DNA of 64,000 nucleotides from Phycisphaerales bacterium PN19_bin_20. GTDB taxonomy: Bacteria; Planctomycetota; Phycisphaerae; Phycisphaerales; UBA1924. Positions 16,257 to 26,495 of this stretch are shown piece by piece (the stretch's first letter is position 1; each line of letters starts with the position of its first letter). The notes under the pieces were generated by a model. It had not been told where the DNA came from, made no database searches, and saw only the letters and a list, made by a program, of their open reading frames with translations. The stretch is from contig JAJOLK010000006.1 in NCBI GenBank assembly GCA_021173225.1, positions 1 through 64,000 on the forward strand, given 5' to 3'. The position numbers and the translations under genes were made by a program.

Positions 16257-18113
16257 ATGGCCGACGCGGATACCGACCTGCTGCTGCTGCCACAACCCCG
16301 GCGCGTGACGCGCCTGGGGCAAAGCGTCATGCTGCCCGAGCGGCTGAGCGTTGATGGCCTTGATCCGCGTGTTGCGAGCCTGGCGAGCGGGCACGCCTTT
16401 GCAGGGCCAACCGGCGATGTGCCATCGTGCGTTCGGGTCACCGTTGACACGCCGGCCGACGCGCCGCGCCTCTCATGCGGCGAGCAGCGCTACGCGATCC
16501 GGGTAGCTCCGATGGAGGTCCCCGGCAACTGGCCGGTGCGGATCACTGCGGCGAGCGTCACTGCCGCCCGGCACGCGATGGCGACGCTCGGTCAACTCCT
16601 CACGCGGTTCGGGCGCACGCTGCCGTCGATACTTATCGAGGACGAACCGTCGCTGGCTACGCGCGGGGTCATGCTTGACATCTCGCGCTCCCGCGTGCCG
16701 ACGATGCAGCACATGCTGGACGTAGCGGCGACGCTCGCGCGGCTAAAGATCAACCACCTGCAGCTTTATACCGAGCACACCTTCGCGTACTCGGGTCACG
16801 ATGACGTCTGGGGCGGGTGCTCGCCGATGACCAGCAGCGAGATCGGCCGGCTGGACGAGCGTTGCCGCGAGCTGGGCATCGAGCTGTCGGCGAACCAGAA
16901 CTGCTTTGGGCACTTGCACCGGTGGCTCAAGTTGCCGGCATACACGCACCTGGCCGAGACGCACGGCGACTGGATGTTCGACACCTCGCCGCGCTCGGGA
17001 CCATTTAGCCTGTGCCCGACGGACCCGCGGAGCCTTGAGTTTATCGCCGGGTTGCTTGATGAGCTGCTGCCGTGCTTTCACTCGGGGCTTGTCAACATCG
17101 GCTGTGATGAGACGTACGACATCGCGTACGGGCGGAGTAAAGAGGCAGTCGAGCAGCACGGGCGTGCGGCGGTCTACCTTCAGTTTGTCCGCGCCGTCGC
17201 CGGCCTTTGCAAGGTACGCGGCAAGCGCGCCATGTTCTGGGCCGACATCGCGCTGCACCAGCCCGAAAGTCTGCCCGCGGTGCCTAAGGACATGCTGGCG
17301 TTGTGCTGGGGCTACGAGCCCGACGCGCCATTTGCGCAGTGGCTCAACCAGACCCGCAGCGCGGGGCTGGAGGCATGGGTCTGTCCGGGCACCAGCTCTT
17401 GGCGGACGTTCTTTGGCCGGCCCAGTGAGCGCAGCGCCAACATCGCGGCGGCCATGAGCGCGGCGACCGAGCAGGGGGCCAGCGGCCTGCTCGCGTGCGA
17501 CTGGGGTGACGAGGGGCACCGCCAAGCGTGGCCGATCTCGGCGATCGGGCTCGGGCACGCCGCGGGCGCCGCGTGGAACCCGCACAACGCGATCAGGCCC
17601 AACCTGCGGGCGATCAGCCTGCACGCCCTGAAAGACCCGAGCCTGAAGGCCGCGGAGTTTTGCGAGCAGGCCGGCGAGGCTGACGTGGTGGTTCGGCGCG
17701 TGGGTGCGGGGTACGCGCACAGCGGCAAGACCGGCCCGCTGCGAAACGCGAGCGCGACCTTTGCCGACCTTTCGCACGGGCTGTTCAGCGCCGCTGAGGT
17801 TGGCGCGCCGAGCACATGGCGGACGGTCGCGGACACGCTCTCAACTCTGCGCGTTCCGGTCGGGCTGCCAGCACTGCTCGCAGACGAGCTTCAGCACGCC
17901 CTTGATGGCTCGCGCCTCGCGGCCGCCCGCGCTGTGGCGCGGCGGTACAAGGGCGGCCTGAGCGCTGAGAACCGCGCTCAGCTCGCGATACTGGCCGACC
18001 ACGTTCTGAACGATCACAAGCGGCTGTGGATGATCCGCAGCCGTCCGGGCGGGCTTGATGAGTCCGCGGCACACTACCGGCGAGTCATCGACGAGCTGCG
18101 GGGGCACGCGTGA
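16257..18113 (+). CDS. Glycoside hydrolase family 20-like (beta-N-acetylhexosaminidase)
   Basis: LATRGVMLDISRSRVPTMQHMLDVAATLARLKINHLQLYTEHTFAY, catalytic-type GCDET, CPGTSSWRTFFGR. Confidence 0.8.
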   Translation: MADADTDLLLLPQPRRVTRLGQSVMLPERLSVDGLDPRVASLASGHAFAGPTGDVPSCVRVTVDTPADAPRLSCGEQRYAIRVAPMEVPGNWPVRITAASVTAARHAMATLGQLLTRFGRTLPSILIEDEPSLATRGVMLDISRSRVPTMQHMLDVAATLARLKINHLQLYTEHTFAYSGHDDVWGGCSPMTSSEIGRLDERCRELGIELSANQNCFGHLHRWLKLPAYTHLAETHGDWMFDTSPRSGPFSLCPTDPRSLEFIAGLLDELLPCFHSGLVNIGCDETYDIAYGRSKEAVEQHGRAAVYLQFVRAVAGLCKVRGKRAMFWADIALHQPESLPAVPKDMLALCWGYEPDAPFAQWLNQTRSAGLEAWVCPGTSSWRTFFGRPSERSANIAAAMSAATEQGASGLLACDWGDEGHRQAWPISAIGLGHAAGAAWNPHNAIRPNLRAISLHALKDPSLKAAEFCEQAGEADVVVRRVGAGYAHSGKTGPLRNASATFADLSHGLFSAAEVGAPSTWRTVADTLSTLRVPVGLPALLADELQHALDGSRLAAARAVARRYKGGLSAENRAQLAILADHVLNDHKRLWMIRSRPGGLDESAAHYRRVIDELRGHA

Positions 18114-19390
18114 GCCGGGGCGAGGGCGAGATCCAACCTCAGCCGCTGCGCCATGACCCTCGCCCGCGCCTGGCAGTCGGGTGCATGACGGGTACCTCAA
18201 TTGATGCGCTCGACTGCACCCTCGTGGAGGTCGCGGGGCGCGGCCTGGGCCTTTGTGCGCGGCATCTCTCCAGCCACAGTGTCGAGCTCGGCAATCTCCG
18301 CTCCGCGCTCAAAGACCTGGCCGAGCAGCGGGCGATGACGGCTGCGCAGATCGCAACGCTGAGCCATGACTTTGCGCTCTTGCACGCGCGGGCCGTCAAA
18401 GAGTTGCTCGATCGCGCGGGCGTGAGCGCGCGCGAGCTTGCGCTGGTTTGCCCGCACGGGCAGACGGTCTATCACAAGCCGCCGGTGAGCTGGCAGTTGC
18501 TGAACCTCCCGGTGCTCGCTGCAGAGCTGGGCGTGACGGTCGTCGGCGATGTCCGGGCGGCGGACCTGGCCCTGGGCGGTCAAGGCGCGCCCGTCACCCC
18601 AATTACAGACTGGCTCACACTGCGCGACCACCGCAGGCCCAATGACGGCGGCGAGCTCCGCGTCGTGGTCAACCTCGGCGGCTTTTGTAACGCCACAATG
18701 CTCGCGCCCGGCGAAGTTACGCCCCAGCGTGTCAGGGGCTTTGACCTCTGCGCGTGCAATCTCCTGCTTGATGCCGTGGCGTGGCGCGTGATGGGCGTAC
18801 GTTTTGACGACGGTGGCAGCGCGGCCCTCAGTGCCGAGCCTGATCAGGAAGCTCTCGACGATCTGCTGGGCGTGCTGGCGAGTCAGGTCGGACCTTCGGG
18901 CCGCTCGCTTGGCACCGGCGATGAAGCCACGGCGTGGATCGGGCGGCACTGGCGCGGCGGGGCTGGTTGCTCAGGTGCCACACTGGCTGCCACCGCGTGC
19001 GAGGCGATCGGCCAGACGCTCGCCGCCCGCCTGATCGCTGAGCTGTCACTCGCTGATCCTGCTGGCTCCGAGTCGCTGCCACGCGTGCTGCTCGCTGGCG
19101 GCGGGGTTCACAACGCGGCGCTGGTTCACGCAATCGCGTCGGCGTGCACCGCGCGCGTTGACCGCACCGACGCACTCGGCGTCCCGGCCGGAGCTCGTGA
19201 AGCGATGGCGTTTGCGATCCTCGGCCTGCTGTGCGCTGATGGGGTGCCTATCACGCTGCCCGTGGTAACGGGCGTGCGGATGACGGACGGGCGGGCCCCA
19301 ATCTCAGGCGTTTGGGCCTACCCGCATGGAGGCCCTGGCCTAGTGCCTTGGGGCCACGGCCTTGTGCCCGCGTCCGGCCCGCGCGCTTAG
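18110..19390 (+). CDS. anmK: Anhydro-N-acetylmuramic acid kinase
   Basis: GCMTGTSIDALDCTLVE, CPHGQTVYHKPP, SWQLLNLPVLAAELGVTVVGDVRAADLALGGQGAPVTPITDW; 4-nt overlap with the GH20 gene. Confidence 0.92.
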   Translation: MSRGEGEIQPQPLRHDPRPRLAVGCMTGTSIDALDCTLVEVAGRGLGLCARHLSSHSVELGNLRSALKDLAEQRAMTAAQIATLSHDFALLHARAVKELLDRAGVSARELALVCPHGQTVYHKPPVSWQLLNLPVLAAELGVTVVGDVRAADLALGGQGAPVTPITDWLTLRDHRRPNDGGELRVVVNLGGFCNATMLAPGEVTPQRVRGFDLCACNLLLDAVAWRVMGVRFDDGGSAALSAEPDQEALDDLLGVLASQVGPSGRSLGTGDEATAWIGRHWRGGAGCSGATLAATACEAIGQTLAARLIAELSLADPAGSESLPRVLLAGGGVHNAALVHAIASACTARVDRTDALGVPAGAREAMAFAILGLLCADGVPITLPVVTGVRMTDGRAPISGVWAYPHGGPGLVPWGHGLVPASGPRA

Positions 19391-19399
19391 GCTTCGCTC

Positions 19400-21622
19400 A
19401 TGAAGACTCGCCTGACGATTGGTTGCACGCTGGTGGCCGCCATGATCACAAGCTCTGTTCAGGCCGCCGGTGCCCCGCCCAAGACCGAGGTTCGCCCAGC
19501 GACCGAAACGCTCCACGGCGTCACACTCACTGACAACTACCGCTGGCTTGAGGGCGACAACTCAGACCCCAAAACCATGGGCAAGGTCAATGACGAAGTT
19601 TCAGCGTGGACCGACGCGCAGAACGCTCACACCCGCTCGGTGCTCGACAACCTCCCCGGTCGCAAGGCCGTCGAAGACAAGTTCCGCCCGCTGATGCAGA
19701 TCGGCAGCGTCTCGGCCCCGGCCATGGCCGGCGATCGCTACTTCTATACCAAGCGTGAGGGCACAGAGAACCAGCCCCGCGTGCTGATGCGCGTGAAGGC
19801 CGCGGACGGGACCGTCAGCGAGCCGCGCGTGATCCTGGACCCGGCGAAGATCGACCCCTCGGGCCTGACCGCCCTGGGCGGGTTGCTGCCGAGCCAGGAC
19901 GGCAAGCTGCTGGCCTTCAGCCTCTACCGCCGCGGCGACGAGAACACAACGATCTACTTCATGGACGTAGACAGCGGCCGCTGGCTGCCCGACACGCTTG
20001 ACAGCAAGGCCTATCCAGTGCAGTGGCTGCCCGACAACTCTGGGCTGTTCTACAGGCGTCTCGCCGACGTGAACGACCCCTACTCGGCGCGGATCATGTT
20101 CCACACTCTCGGCCAGCACCCGCGCTTCAACCCCGTGCTCTTCAAGCAGTTCACCAAAGAGGAAAACGAGAAGCTCGCGACGACCTGGGGCCCCGGCGCG
20201 ACCGTCAGCCGTGACGGCAAGTGGCTGGTGCTTAGCTACTGGACGGGCACCAGCAGCAACGACCTCTGGGCGGTTGACCTGCGTAAGTGGTGGAAGGGTG
20301 GCGTCGTCGGGCAGGTCGCCGAGGGTGCCAAGATCGAACTCGCCGAAATCAAGGTCGGCTCGCCCAACACGTTTTTCGGCAGCATTGAGGGCGACACGCT
20401 TTACATGCTCACCGACTACAAGGCCCCCAACAAGCAGGTCTTCGCGGTCGATCTAAACAACCCGGCGGAGGCGAACTGGAAGAGCATCATCCCCGGGCGC
20501 GGCGACGCCGTGCTTACCGGCTTTGGCGTTGCCAAAGGTCTGCTTGCCGCAGACTACGAAGAGAAAGCCACCAGCCGTATCCGCCTGTTCAGCATGGACG
20601 GCAAGCCCTACGGCGACCTGGCCGGCGACCTGAACCTCCCGGGCATCGGCAGCGCGGGCCTGAGCGTCGAGCACGACCGCACCGAGGCATACCTCAGCTT
20701 CACTAGCTTCAACTACCCCAGCACGATCTTCAAGGTTGACCTCGCCAAGGCCAGCGCCGAGCCCGCGGTTTGGGAGCGTCCGCAGGTCCCGGTTGATCCG
20801 ACGACCGTCGAGGTCAAGCAGGTCAGCTTCAGCAGCAAGGACGGCACGCCCGTGACCATGTTCATCGTCCACAAGAAGGGCCTCGCCCTGGACGGGAACA
20901 ACCCAACGATCCTCAACGGTTACGGCGGTTTCAACATCTCTGAGACGCCCTTCTTCTCGCCCACGCTCTTCCCGTGTTTCGAGGCTGGTGGAGTCTTCGC
21001 GCTGCCCAACCTGCGCGGCGGCGGCGAATACGGCAAGCCCTGGCACGAGGGCGGGATGCTCGCCAATAAGCAGAACACGTTTGACGACATGATCGCCGCG
21101 GCGCAGTGGCTCATCGACAACAAGTACACCAGTCCCGCCAAGCTCGGCGCCTCGGGTGGCAGCAACGGCGGGCTGCTGATGGGCGCACTGATGACCCAGC
21201 GCCCCGAGCTGTTTAGGGCCATCATTTGTGCGGTGCCACTGCTAGACATGCTCCGCTACCAACAGTTCCTCATGGCCCGGTACTGGGTGCCCGAGTACGG
21301 CGACCCCGCCAACCCCGAGCACTTCGCATTCCTCCGGCAGTACTCGCCCTACCAGAACATCAAGCCCGGCACTCAGTATCCGGCCGTCTTCTTCACCGCC
21401 GGCGAGAACGACACGCGCGTCCACGCTCTGCACGCCCGCAAGATGGCGGCGGCCATGCAGGCCGCAACTACTAGCAACCCGCAGGACAAGCCCGTCCTGC
21501 TGTGGGTTGATCGCGACGCCGGGCACGGCGCGGGCAAGCCGCTGAACCTACGGATCCGCGACGCCGTGGACACGCGCATGTTCTTCATGTGGCAGCTCGG
21601 ATTGTTACCGCAGGCCCAATGA
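19400..21622 (+). CDS. Prolyl oligopeptidase family serine peptidase (S9A)
   Basis: Signal peptide; DNYRWLEGDN, LRGGGEYGKPWHEGGMLANKQNTFDDMIAAAQWLI, LGASGGSNGGLLMGA, DTRVHALHARKM, AGHGAGKP. Confidence 0.93.
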   Translation: MKTRLTIGCTLVAAMITSSVQAAGAPPKTEVRPATETLHGVTLTDNYRWLEGDNSDPKTMGKVNDEVSAWTDAQNAHTRSVLDNLPGRKAVEDKFRPLMQIGSVSAPAMAGDRYFYTKREGTENQPRVLMRVKAADGTVSEPRVILDPAKIDPSGLTALGGLLPSQDGKLLAFSLYRRGDENTTIYFMDVDSGRWLPDTLDSKAYPVQWLPDNSGLFYRRLADVNDPYSARIMFHTLGQHPRFNPVLFKQFTKEENEKLATTWGPGATVSRDGKWLVLSYWTGTSSNDLWAVDLRKWWKGGVVGQVAEGAKIELAEIKVGSPNTFFGSIEGDTLYMLTDYKAPNKQVFAVDLNNPAEANWKSIIPGRGDAVLTGFGVAKGLLAADYEEKATSRIRLFSMDGKPYGDLAGDLNLPGIGSAGLSVEHDRTEAYLSFTSFNYPSTIFKVDLAKASAEPAVWERPQVPVDPTTVEVKQVSFSSKDGTPVTMFIVHKKGLALDGNNPTILNGYGGFNISETPFFSPTLFPCFEAGGVFALPNLRGGGEYGKPWHEGGMLANKQNTFDDMIAAAQWLIDNKYTSPAKLGASGGSNGGLLMGALMTQRPELFRAIICAVPLLDMLRYQQFLMARYWVPEYGDPANPEHFAFLRQYSPYQNIKPGTQYPAVFFTAGENDTRVHALHARKMAAAMQAATTSNPQDKPVLLWVDRDAGHGAGKPLNLRIRDAVDTRMFFMWQLGLLPQAQ

Positions 21623-21877
21623 GTAAAGGATCGCGGGGGCCAGGATTTCATCCTACCTCTTTGCCTTTCGGAGGGCCAGATTCCTACCGGCCATCGCGCT
21701 GAGAAAGGGGCGGCCGAGGGCCCGCCATGCGACGCTCTCCGCTACCCCCGCCAACTTCGTGGGTGGGCAGTTCATCGAGCGCAAACGTCCACCCGCCCAG
21801 CTTGACCTACGCTCGAACTCACGGGCCTTCGCCCGCATCCGCCGTGCAAAAACCGACCAACCCCCCTGCCATAAAAG

Positions 21878-24800
21878 ATGCCCCCCAACAACACCGGTCA
21901 CGCAGGCAGCTTCCCCAACTCGCACTGGAGTGCAGCGCGGGTGCGCAGCGCGTTCATCGAGTTCTTCGTGTCTCGCGGGCACGAGTTTGTGCCCAGCTCG
22001 CCGAGTGTGCCGGTTGACGACCCGACCCTGCTGTTCACCAACGCGGGCATGAACCAGTTCAAACCCTTGTTCCTCGGGCAGGCCGACCCGGGCACCTCGA
22101 TGGGCCGGCTCAAGCGGGCCGTCAACAGCCAAAAGTGCATCCGCGCCGGCGGCAAGCACAACGACCTCGAGGACGTCGGCAAAGACACCTACCACCACAC
22201 CTTCTTTGAGATGCTCGGCAACTGGAGCTTCGGTGACTACTTCAAGCAAGAGGCCGTCGAGTGGTCGTGGGAGCTGCTGACCAAGGTCTACGGCATCCCG
22301 CCCGACCGCCTCTACGCCACGTACTTTGGCGGGAACCCCGCCACCGGGCTCAAGCCCGACGATGAGACACGCGAGCTGTGGCTCAAGCACCTTCCGCCCG
22401 CGCGCGTGCTGCCCGGGAACATGAAGGACAACTTCTGGGAGATGGGCGACACCGGCCCCTGCGGCCCGTGCACCGAGATCCACATCGACCGCGTCGGCGG
22501 GCGTGACGCCGCCAAGCTCGTCAACGCCTCAGACCCCAGCGTCATCGAGGTCTGGAACAACGTCTTTATCCAGTTCAACCGCGAGGCCGACGGCTCGCTC
22601 CGCCCGCTGCCGGCCCGCCACGTCGACACCGGCATGGGCTTTGAACGCCTTGTCAGCGTGCTCAAAAACGTCCCGAGCAACTACGACACCGACGTATTCA
22701 TGCCGCTGTTCGCCGCCATCGAGCGCATCACCGGCGCGACGGCCTACACCGGTCGGCTCGGGACCGCCGACGTCGGCCACAAAGACATGGCCTATCGCGT
22801 CATCGCCGACCACGCGCGGACGCTGACAATTGCCATCACCGACGGCGCCGTGCCCAGCAACGAGGGCCGCGGCTACGTGCTGCGCCGAATCCTGCGCCGC
22901 GCCGTCCGCTACGGCCGCCAAACCCTCGGCGCCAAGACCGGCTTCTTCGCCCAGCTCGTCCCGGTGGTCTGCGATCAGATGGCCCCGGCATTCCCTGAGC
23001 TTGCGCGTGACCCCGCCCGCGTCGCCGCGATGGTCCGCGACGAAGAAGAGAGCTTCGCCCGCACGCTTGACCGCGGCATCGTGCTCTTTGACGAGGCCTG
23101 CGGACGCGCGCTGGCCAAGAGCCGCCTCGCACCGCACCACCAGATGGCCGGGCACACCGCCAGCGTCGCCAAGGACGAGCACGGCCTGGGCGTCTCTATT
23201 GTCGACAAGGCCGGCAAGCCCGTCGCGCACACGCGACTCGCGGGCATGACCCCCGCATGGGCAGACGCGCACTTCGCGCCCGCCGGGATGAACGGCGCCC
23301 GCGGCATCGCCGCCGAGGACGCCTTCAAGCTCTACGACACCTTCGGCTTCCCGATCGACCTGACAGACCTCATGGCCGCCGAGCGCGGCATGACCGTTGA
23401 CATGACCGGCTTCACCCGCCTGATGGAAGAAGCCAAAGACCGCGCCCGCGCCGGCGGCAAGTTCGCCGCGCACGCCGCAGACCTGGCCCTGACCGGCGAC
23501 GCGATCGCCAAGCTCCGCGCCATGGGCGTGCACGCTACTGAGGACAGCGACAAGTTCCACGGGCGCGAGGTCCGCGCCACCGTCAAGGCGATCTGGAACG
23601 GCGCAAGCTTTGACCAGGTCGCCCGCTGTGGCGAGGCCAGCCTTACCCCCGTTGCCGTCGTGCTTGATCGCACATGTCTTTACGCCGAGATGGGCGGCCA
23701 GAGCGCCGACCACGGCGAGATCGACGTGATGGGCCGCTCAGGCTCGGCCGGGGCCGATGCGCCAACCACCGGCGGCGTCGAGGCCCGCGTTGAAGACACC
23801 CGCGCCTACGGCGGGTTCGTCGCCCACGTCTGCCGCGTGGTCAAGGGCGAGCTGCACGTGGGTGACAGCGTGCTGGTCAAGCTTGACCAGTCGCGCCGCG
23901 CGATGATCGCCTCCAACCACACCGGCACGCACCTGCTCAACCTGGCCCTGCGTGAAGCGCTGGGCGCCGGCGTAGAGCAAAAGGGCTCGCTGGTTGCCCC
24001 CGACCGCCTGCGGTTTGACTTCAGCCACGCAAAGCCCGTCAGCCTTGAAGAACTGCTCAAGATCGAGCAGATTGTTGAGGGCGAGATCCAGGCCCAGCAC
24101 GAGGTCTACACCTCGTTGCTGCCGCTCGCACAGGCCAAGACCATCGCCGGCATCCGCGCCGTCTTTGGTGAGGCCTACCCCGACCCCGTCCGCGTGGTCA
24201 GCGTCGGACGGCCTATTGAAGAGCTTACTAACCCCGCCGGCGCCAGCAAGGTCTCTGCCGAATTCTGCGGCGGGACGCACGTCGCCAACACGCGCAGCAT
24301 CGGCAGCTTTGCCCTGATGGGTGAAGAGGCCGTCGCCAAGGGCATCCGGCGTCTAGTCGCCGTCACCGGCGTTGCCGCCAAAGCCGCCGACGAAGCCGCC
24401 CACGGGCTGCGTAACCGCATCGATGCGGCCAGCGCTCTGCCCGCGAGCCCCGAGCTCGCCGAAGAGGTCAAGGCGATCTCGGGTCAGCTTGACTCCATGC
24501 CGCTGCCGCTGATCGCCCGCAACAAGCTGCGAACAACCCTCACCGAGCTTCAAGAGAAGCTCAAGGCCGCCAGCAAGGCCGCCTCGGGCGTTCGTGCGGC
24601 AGAGGTCGCGTCGCTCGCGCGCTCTATGGCCGCCAGCAGCGAGTGGGAATTGATGCCCTTTATCGCCACGACCATCGACGCCGGCAGCGATAAAGACGCG
24701 CTGGCCGCGGCCATCAACGCCTCGCGTGAGGCCCGCCCTAGGCACGCCGTGCTGCTCATCAGCGCCGATGCCGAGGGCGGCAAGCTCTCGATCGTCGCCG

Positions 24801-24988
24801 CCGTGCCCGACGCGCTGGTCAAGCGCGGGCTCAAGGCCGGTGACTGGGTCCGTGACACCGCCGCGGCATGCGGCGGCAAGGGCGGCGGCAAGCCCGACAT
24901 GGCCCAGGGCGGCGGAACTGACCTGACCAAGGTCAAAGACGCGCTCAACGCCGCGCGGGCCCACGCCCTCAGGGCCATCGGGGCCTGA
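21878..24988 (+). CDS. alaS: Alanine--tRNA ligase
   Basis: VRSAFIEFFVSRGHEFVPSSPSVPVDDPTLLFTNAGMNQFKPLFLG...; C-terminal editing CGGTHV and GGGKPDMAQGGG. Confidence 0.97.
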   Translation: MPPNNTGHAGSFPNSHWSAARVRSAFIEFFVSRGHEFVPSSPSVPVDDPTLLFTNAGMNQFKPLFLGQADPGTSMGRLKRAVNSQKCIRAGGKHNDLEDVGKDTYHHTFFEMLGNWSFGDYFKQEAVEWSWELLTKVYGIPPDRLYATYFGGNPATGLKPDDETRELWLKHLPPARVLPGNMKDNFWEMGDTGPCGPCTEIHIDRVGGRDAAKLVNASDPSVIEVWNNVFIQFNREADGSLRPLPARHVDTGMGFERLVSVLKNVPSNYDTDVFMPLFAAIERITGATAYTGRLGTADVGHKDMAYRVIADHARTLTIAITDGAVPSNEGRGYVLRRILRRAVRYGRQTLGAKTGFFAQLVPVVCDQMAPAFPELARDPARVAAMVRDEEESFARTLDRGIVLFDEACGRALAKSRLAPHHQMAGHTASVAKDEHGLGVSIVDKAGKPVAHTRLAGMTPAWADAHFAPAGMNGARGIAAEDAFKLYDTFGFPIDLTDLMAAERGMTVDMTGFTRLMEEAKDRARAGGKFAAHAADLALTGDAIAKLRAMGVHATEDSDKFHGREVRATVKAIWNGASFDQVARCGEASLTPVAVVLDRTCLYAEMGGQSADHGEIDVMGRSGSAGADAPTTGGVEARVEDTRAYGGFVAHVCRVVKGELHVGDSVLVKLDQSRRAMIASNHTGTHLLNLALREALGAGVEQKGSLVAPDRLRFDFSHAKPVSLEELLKIEQIVEGEIQAQHEVYTSLLPLAQAKTIAGIRAVFGEAYPDPVRVVSVGRPIEELTNPAGASKVSAEFCGGTHVANTRSIGSFALMGEEAVAKGIRRLVAVTGVAAKAADEAAHGLRNRIDAASALPASPELAEEVKAISGQLDSMPLPLIARNKLRTTLTELQEKLKAASKAASGVRAAEVASLARSMAASSEWELMPFIATTIDAGSDKDALAAAINASREARPRHAVLLISADAEGGKLSIVAAVPDALVKRGLKAGDWVRDTAAACGGKGGGKPDMAQGGGTDLTKVKDALNAARAHALRAIGA

Positions 24989-25056
24989 GCAAGCCGCCGC
25001 CGGCCTCCCTCGTCGCGAGCCCCGCCGCAGCCGCTACCACGTGCGAACAATCCGCC

Positions 25057-25845
25057 ATGGCCGAGTTGCACCCGCGCGACACCAACACGCCCGCAGATGC
25101 TCTCGCACACCCGGGCCCGCCCGAGATCTCTCGCGCCTCGCAGGTTTACTTATGGCTCACTGCCACCAGCGTCATGTGCCTGCTCATCGCCGACATCCTG
25201 GGCGTCAAGCTCTTCCAGTTCCACCTGCCAGTCTCGCTGCCGTTCTTCGGCACGACCATCGAGCACACCGCCGGGATGCTCACCTTCCCGATCACCTTCC
25301 TGATCACCGACTGGCTCAACGACTACTACGGCAAGCGCGCCGCCCGGCGCGCCGTGCTCGTCAGCTTCACAATGGCCCTGCTGGCGTTCATCGTCATCCA
25401 GGCCGCCCGCGCGCTGCCCTATTGGACCGCGCCGTTCAACGTCACCCCGCAAGCCTTCGAGGCGATCTTCGGCAGCGCCAGCGTCATGTACCTCGCCTCC
25501 ATCACCGCCTATCTGGTCAACAACTTTCTGGACATCTTCCTCTTCGGCGTCTTCAAACGCGCCACCGGCGGACGCATGATCTGGCTCCGCGCCACCGGCT
25601 CGACGCTCATCAGCCAGCTGGTTGACTCCTTGGTCGTCACCTTCCTGGCCCTCTATATTGGCCGCAAGCTCATCGCTGGCTCGGGCGAGCCGATGAGCCT
25701 GCACGAGGTCCTTAAGACCGCTATGACCGGCTACACACTCAAGTTCGTCCTGGCCCTCGTCGCCACCTCGGTGCTCTACCTCGGCCACGGCCTGATCCAC
25801 CGCGTCACCGGCCTGCGACCACTCCCCAGCGACCGCCAGCAGTGA
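25057..25845 (+). CDS. Queuosine precursor transporter (VUT/YhhQ family)
   Basis: LTATSVMCLLIADILGVKLFQF, HTAGMLTFPITFLITDWLNDYYGKRAARRAV, YLVNNFLDIFLFGVFKRATGGRMIWLRATGSTLISQLVDSLVVTF. Confidence 0.88.
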   Translation: MAELHPRDTNTPADALAHPGPPEISRASQVYLWLTATSVMCLLIADILGVKLFQFHLPVSLPFFGTTIEHTAGMLTFPITFLITDWLNDYYGKRAARRAVLVSFTMALLAFIVIQAARALPYWTAPFNVTPQAFEAIFGSASVMYLASITAYLVNNFLDIFLFGVFKRATGGRMIWLRATGSTLISQLVDSLVVTFLALYIGRKLIAGSGEPMSLHEVLKTAMTGYTLKFVLALVATSVLYLGHGLIHRVTGLRPLPSDRQQ

Positions 25846-25922
25846 AGGCCGCGGCGAATACCGGGCCGTCTCTCGCGCTCGAGTTGACGCGCCCAACCCA
25901 CTTCGGCAGTGTGCAACGCCGC

Positions 25923-26369
25923 CTAGCGCCGGGGCTGATTCAAGATCCAAGGCAAAGCGGCCCACGTCCCTTGGACGTTGCCGGGGCCGATGAGCGTCTT
26001 AACGCGGTCGCCGACGCCGTTGGTCAGATTGGCCGCCAGGCGGCTGCGCGTCAGCAGGTCGCCGGTCACGGTGAGGGCCTTGATGGTGCTGGCGCCGAAG
26101 GTGAAGCTAGCAAGCCCGATAGAAAAGTCTGTTGGAAAACGCGGATCCTCGAAGATTCCCGTCTCACCCACCATCACATGCAGCAGCCCACCTGTATCGG
26201 TCGTCGCCGTCCCGCGCAAACCGCCCCGGCCACACGCCACCAAGATACTGGTCACCCCACCACACGCGCGCACAGAAACACTCACGGGAGCCTCCCCGAC
26301 CCTTTCGGCTCGAATATCACGCACTAAAACCCAGTCACACCCACTGGAACCCGCGGAGGTGGAACACAC
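25923..26369 (-). CDS. Hypothetical, possibly the remnant of a larger protein
   Basis: GGLLHVMVGETGIFEDPRFPTDFSIGLASFTFGASTIKALTVTGDLLTRSRLAANLTNGVGDRVKTLIGPGNVQGTWAALPWILNQPRR looks coding; the N-terminal part does not. Confidence 0.3.
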   Translation of the reverse strand: MCSTSAGSSGCDWVLVRDIRAERVGEAPVSVSVRACGGVTSILVACGRGGLRGTATTDTGGLLHVMVGETGIFEDPRFPTDFSIGLASFTFGASTIKALTVTGDLLTRSRLAANLTNGVGDRVKTLIGPGNVQGTWAALPWILNQPRR

Positions 26370-26495
26370 CTTGACCCGCAGACAACGCCACTTCCACGCA
26401 CGACAACCCGCGCGGCACGCACATGAGCCCGCGCGCCAGCGACCCGCACCAGCCCGCTACGCCGGCCCGCCACAACACGCAGCTGTCACCTTCGA

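Noticed and set aside
22529-23713. 394-aa ORF antisense to alaS
   Set aside because: Mirror of a certain alaS coding sequence; typical high-GC antisense ORF.
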